Shown here piece after piece: positions 5,027-6,975 of a DNA stretch of 6,975 nt. Position 1 is the stretch's first letter. The number at the start of each line of letters is the position of its first letter. The notes under the pieces are model-generated. The model had not been told where the DNA came from. It saw only the letters and a list, made by a program, of their open reading frames with translations, and made no database searches. The translations under genes were made by a program, and so were the position numbers. This DNA is from Gemmatimonadota bacterium (GTDB lineage: Bacteria; Gemmatimonadota; Gemmatimonadetes; Longimicrobiales; UBA6960): contig JAHWKH010000129.1 in NCBI GenBank assembly GCA_019347995.1, positions 1-6,975 of the forward strand, written 5' to 3'.

Positions 5027-6037
5027 GTGAGCCCCCTCGAGGAGGCGGGGGCCGACCTGGAGGAGGCCCTCGGGGTCGTGCGCGGCCTGGTCCCGCCCAC
5101 GCCCCTCCTGCGCGCTCCGGCGCTGGACGCCCTGGCGGGCGTCGGGGTCCACCTCAAGCTCGAGAGCCTGCAGGTCACCGGCTCCTTCAAGGTGCGGGGG
5201 GCGGCGGCGCACGTGGCCGCGCTGGACCCCGAGGTGCGGGCCCGAGGCGTGGTGACGTGCTCCAGCGGCAACCACGGCCGTGCCGTGGCGTGGGTCGCCC
5301 GGCGGATGGGCCTCGCGGCCACGGTCTTCGTGCCGTCCTGGGTCGACCCCTCCAAGCGCGCCGCCATCGCGGCGCTGGGCGCCTCGGTGGACGACGCCTC
5401 CCCCACCTACGACGAGGCCGAGGCCCGGGCCATGGCCGAGGCCGAGTCCAGCGGGCGGGCGTACGTCTCTCCCTTCGACGATCCGTGGGTGGTGGCGGGG
5501 CAGGGGACCGTGGCCCTCGAGATCCTGGACCAGCTCCCCGGCGTGGCGTCTGTCGTGGTGCCTCTCTCGGGCGGCGGGCTGGCCGGGGGCGTCGCCCAGG
5601 CGCTGTGGGAGCGGCGGTCGGGCGCACGGGTGGTGGCGGCCTCGGCCAGGAACGCCCGGGTCATGTGGGAGAGCGTGCGGGCCGGGCGGCCGGTGACGCT
5701 GGAGGAGAAGGAGACGCTCGCCTCCGCGCTGGCCGGCGGCATCGGACCGGACAACCGCTGGACGTTTCCCCTGGTGCGGGGTCGGGTGGACCGCCACGTC
5801 GTCGTCGACGAAGAGGCCATCGCCCGGGCCATGGCCTTCGCGGCGCTCCGGCTCCACCTGGTGGTGGAGGGGGGAGGGGCGGTGGGCCTGGCCTCGCTCC
5901 TGGAGGGGACGCTCCGGGAGCACCTGGACCCGACGGGACCCGCCGTCCTGGTGGTGAGCGGTGGAAACGTGGACGGCGCGGTCCTGGCCGGCGTGGTGGA
6001 GCGCGCGGGCGGCGCACCGGATGAGGCCGGCGGGTGA
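5027..6037 (+). CDS. PLP-dependent threonine/serine dehydratase-like enzyme (fold type II)
   Basis: The protein has 336 residues, close to catabolic threonine dehydratases of about 330, and has no C-terminal ACT domain. This family uses pyridoxal phosphate to eliminate water and ammonia from hydroxy-amino acids, giving 2-oxo acids, in the cytoplasm. The core is intact: TPLLRAPALD (25-34), TGSFKVRGA (51-59) with Schiff-base Lys55, SSGNHGRAVAW (79-89), the phosphate-binding loop PLSGGGLAGG (179-188), EGGGAVGLASLL (281-292) and SGGNVD (311-316), whose Ser311 should meet the cofactor ring nitrogen. LASALAGGIGPDNRWTF (231-247) and the GNHGRAVA spelling recall the EutB-type dehydratases of hydroxyectoine breakdown, but no other ectoine gene is in view and I rely on memory. 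Substrate is therefore open (threonine, serine or another 3-hydroxy amino acid). The GTG 5027 start has a poorly spaced ribosome site; no ATG lies nearby. It follows the LVIVD gene by 46 nt and converges on the minus-strand lipoprotein gene. Confidence 0.88.
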   Translation: MSPLEEAGADLEEALGVVRGLVPPTPLLRAPALDALAGVGVHLKLESLQVTGSFKVRGAAAHVAALDPEVRARGVVTCSSGNHGRAVAWVARRMGLAATVFVPSWVDPSKRAAIAALGASVDDASPTYDEAEARAMAEAESSGRAYVSPFDDPWVVAGQGTVALEILDQLPGVASVVVPLSGGGLAGGVAQALWERRSGARVVAASARNARVMWESVRAGRPVTLEEKETLASALAGGIGPDNRWTFPLVRGRVDRHVVVDEEAIARAMAFAALRLHLVVEGGGAVGLASLLEGTLREHLDPTGPAVLVVSGGNVDGAVLAGVVERAGGAPDEAGG

Positions 6038-6069
6038 TGCTTCCGGACCGCGCCGTCAGCCCGCCGGCC
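6025..6069. terminator. Inverted repeat spanning two convergent stop codons, possible bidirectional terminator
   Basis: GGCCGGCGGG (6025-6034) and CCCGCCGGCC (6060-6069) are perfect 10-bp complements around a 25-nt loop that holds the TGA of the dehydratase (6035-6037) and the TGA of the opposing lipoprotein gene (complement of 6056-6058). The stem reads identically from both strands, as expected where two genes converge with 18 nt between stops. There is no T-run on either side, so it is not a classical intrinsic terminator. Confidence 0.4.
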
Positions 6070-6730
6070 GGATGATCCCGTAGGAGCCCACGGAGAGGAC
6101 CTCGCCGGAGCGTCGGCCCACCACCCAGACCCGCGCCCCCACCTGGTCGGCCAGATCCCCGGCGCCGCCGAGGCGCAGGGTCCCGTCGTCGGTCACCAGC
6201 ACCGGCTCGCCGGCGTCGGAGCGGTCGACATGACCCACGAACGGCCGCTCCCCGCCGACGCTCTCGATCTCGTACGAGGCCACCTCCAGGGGGCGCAGCC
6301 GCCCGGGCTCGCCTCCGGCTCGTCCGCTCACGCGCACCGTCGCGCCGTCCAGGCGCCGGAGCTCCGGGACGGCGTCGCCCTGCAGCAGCCAGGTCTGGTC
6401 GGACGTGCGCAGGGTCAGCATCGGCGCCTCGGCGGTGCCGGTCAGCGCCACCGTGCCGGTGGTGGTGAGGGGGGCGTCGGCGACCTCGGTCGGGCTGGTC
6501 TCGCCGGCGGTCTGGCCAGTCCCGCCGGCGGGCTCGTCCGGGGCCACGAGCGTGTCGGGGATCGCGAGCGTATCGAGCTCGCCTCCCGCGGTGTCGGGCG
6601 TCACGGACAGCGCATCCCGGCCTTCGGGGGGCGGCGCCTCCTCCGGGTCGCCTCCGCCGCAGCCACCCGCGGCCAGGGCCAGGAGCGCCACGGTTACCGG
6701 GACGGCGGCACGCACGCCGCCGGGTCTCAC
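6056..6730 (-). CDS. Lipoprotein with two tandem beta-rich, OB-like domains
   Basis: On the minus strand, GTG 6730-6728 starts a 224-residue protein. The start is supported by GAGGA (6739-6735) just upstream, by the GTGA overlap with the preceding gene's stop, and by the signal sequence that follows at once: RPGGVRAAVPVTVALLALAAGGC, with lipobox AAGGC and Cys24. Residues 25-88 are a disordered Pro/Glu/Thr/Gly-rich linker. Two similar domains follow, about 89-155 and 163-221. Each runs through a G-x-V strand, a set of short strands, a V-R/W-V-x-G-R turn and a closing strand before SYEI (152-155) or SYGI (216-219). The pattern suggests a duplicated OB-like fold, inferred by eye only. I do not recognise the family. 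Frames that extend this gene to 6835 run through the upstream gene's code and lack a signal sequence at the N-terminus, so they are unlikely. It is probably an envelope protein coupled in expression to the upstream gene. Confidence 0.78.
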   Translation of the reverse strand: MRPGGVRAAVPVTVALLALAAGGCGGGDPEEAPPPEGRDALSVTPDTAGGELDTLAIPDTLVAPDEPAGGTGQTAGETSPTEVADAPLTTTGTVALTGTAEAPMLTLRTSDQTWLLQGDAVPELRRLDGATVRVSGRAGGEPGRLRPLEVASYEIESVGGERPFVGHVDRSDAGEPVLVTDDGTLRLGGAGDLADQVGARVWVVGRRSGEVLSVGSYGIIRPAG

Positions 6731-6975
6731 CGGATCCTCACGACGAACATCTGCATGTGCGAGGGGAGCTCTCCCCGGGACTGGTCCGTGGCCCTCACAC
6801 CCGCCGCCTGGCCCGTCGTGGTGATGGTGTACCACTCGAACGAGGGGGAGCGCACGGTGAAGCTCTCGGACCAGTCCGACGTGGTCTGCACGCGAGGCTC
6901 GGGGCGGAGGATCTCCCGCAGGTCGGGGTTCAGCCCGGTGTAGATGGCGAACAGGTTCCAGCTCGTCATGCGCAG
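6727..6975 (-). CDS. Unrecognised protein, C-terminal 82 residues, truncated at the window edge
   Basis: The minus-strand frame is open from the window edge to TGA at 6729-6727. An ATG lies at 6969-6967, only two codons in, but no ribosome site can be seen because the window ends, so the gene may begin earlier. The visible residues (MTSWNLFAIYTGLNPDLREI near the start; SESFTVRSPSFEWYTITTTG in the middle; HMQMFVVRIR at the end) are rich in aromatic residues and Thr/Ser with alternating hydrophobic positions, suggesting beta strands. There is no membrane segment. I cannot name the family. Coding is supported by the tight GTGA junction with the lipoprotein gene downstream, and its codons look less GC-skewed than the shadow frames on the opposite strand. 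Its job is presumably linked to that lipoprotein. Confidence 0.65.
   Translation of the reverse strand: MRMTSWNLFAIYTGLNPDLREILRPEPRVQTTSDWSESFTVRSPSFEWYTITTTGQAAGVRATDQSRGELPSHMQMFVVRIR
6735..6739 (-). promoter_or_regulatory. Ribosome binding site for the lipoprotein, inside the upstream gene
   Basis: GAGGA on the minus strand lies 4 nt before GTG 6730-6728. It sits within the last codons of the upstream gene and chooses the GTG start that overlaps that gene's stop by four bases (GTGA), typical of translational coupling. Confidence 0.6.

Noticed and set aside
2949..5030. A long plus-strand open frame overlapping the LVIVD gene in another register.
   Set aside because: The product is Arg/Gly/Pro-rich with no domain, while the competing frame has a signal peptide, Ig-like domains and LVIVD strands.
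3049..5406. A very long open frame on the minus strand (785 codons) opposite the LVIVD and dehydratase genes.
   Set aside because: It is the antisense shadow of two well-supported plus-strand genes. Its translation is low-complexity His/Val/Gly/Arg-rich with no domain, as GC-rich DNA typically produces.
6731..6835. An upstream ATG (6835) for the minus-strand lipoprotein, giving a His-rich N-terminus.
   Set aside because: The extension overlaps the coding sequence of the upstream gene, has no export signal at its start, and ignores the GAGGA site and GTGA junction at 6739-6727.

Overview
This is a GC-rich chromosomal window carrying seven protein-coding genes, two of them cut by the window edges, and one tRNA gene. 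Several features together suggest a member of the Gemmatimonadota or a similar GC-rich Gram-negative phylum: a HmuY-type haem-binding domain, a TPR lipoprotein paired with a secreted Ig-like/LVIVD beta-propeller protein, several lipoproteins, and promoter-like elements of the form CTAT(A/C)TTG. This assignment is inference from gene content and style, not from a marker gene. I see no insertion sequence, integrase, phage gene, CRISPR array or plasmid function.

Left part (1-1137, plus strand). The window opens inside a gene whose last 120 residues end in a helical, TPR-like stretch and a C-terminal membrane segment. After a 129-nt spacer with a recognisable promoter comes an unrecognised 214-residue acidic, proline-rich protein. 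It carries three copies of a nine-residue motif, [DE]AFI[SE]PD[DE]P, spaced exactly 18 residues apart. A tRNA-Arg(CCT) gene follows. It lies among four perfect small hairpins: one over the stop codon of the previous gene, two in the leader and one overlapping the tRNA 3' end.

Centre (1328-4980, plus strand). A membrane-anchored HmuY-like protein starts only 47 nt after the tRNA. Then comes a probable operon. A TPR lipoprotein, with its own -10-like element, is followed after 9 nt by a 634-residue secreted protein with three N-terminal Ig-like domains and a C-terminal LVIVD-type beta-propeller. Signal sequences or membrane anchors place all three products outside the cytoplasm, so this block looks like an envelope or surface module. 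Its substrate cannot be read from the sequence.

Right part (5027-6975). A PLP-dependent threonine/serine-dehydratase-like enzyme follows on the plus strand. Its core motifs (TGSFK, SGNHG, SGGGLAGG, SGGN) are intact, and its GTG start abuts a palindrome. It converges, with only 18 nt between the stop codons, on a two-gene minus-strand unit: an unrecognised protein truncated at the window edge, overlapping by GTGA a lipoprotein with two related beta-rich (OB-like) domains. A perfect 10-bp inverted repeat spans the two convergent stop codons and may act as a bidirectional terminator.

No stretch of more than 300 bases lacks a gene. I do not see a clearly novel multi-gene system. The least explained items are the 18-residue-repeat protein, the hairpin-rich tRNA-Arg neighbourhood, the TPR/LVIVD pair with its regularly placed histidines, and the duplicated-domain lipoprotein.
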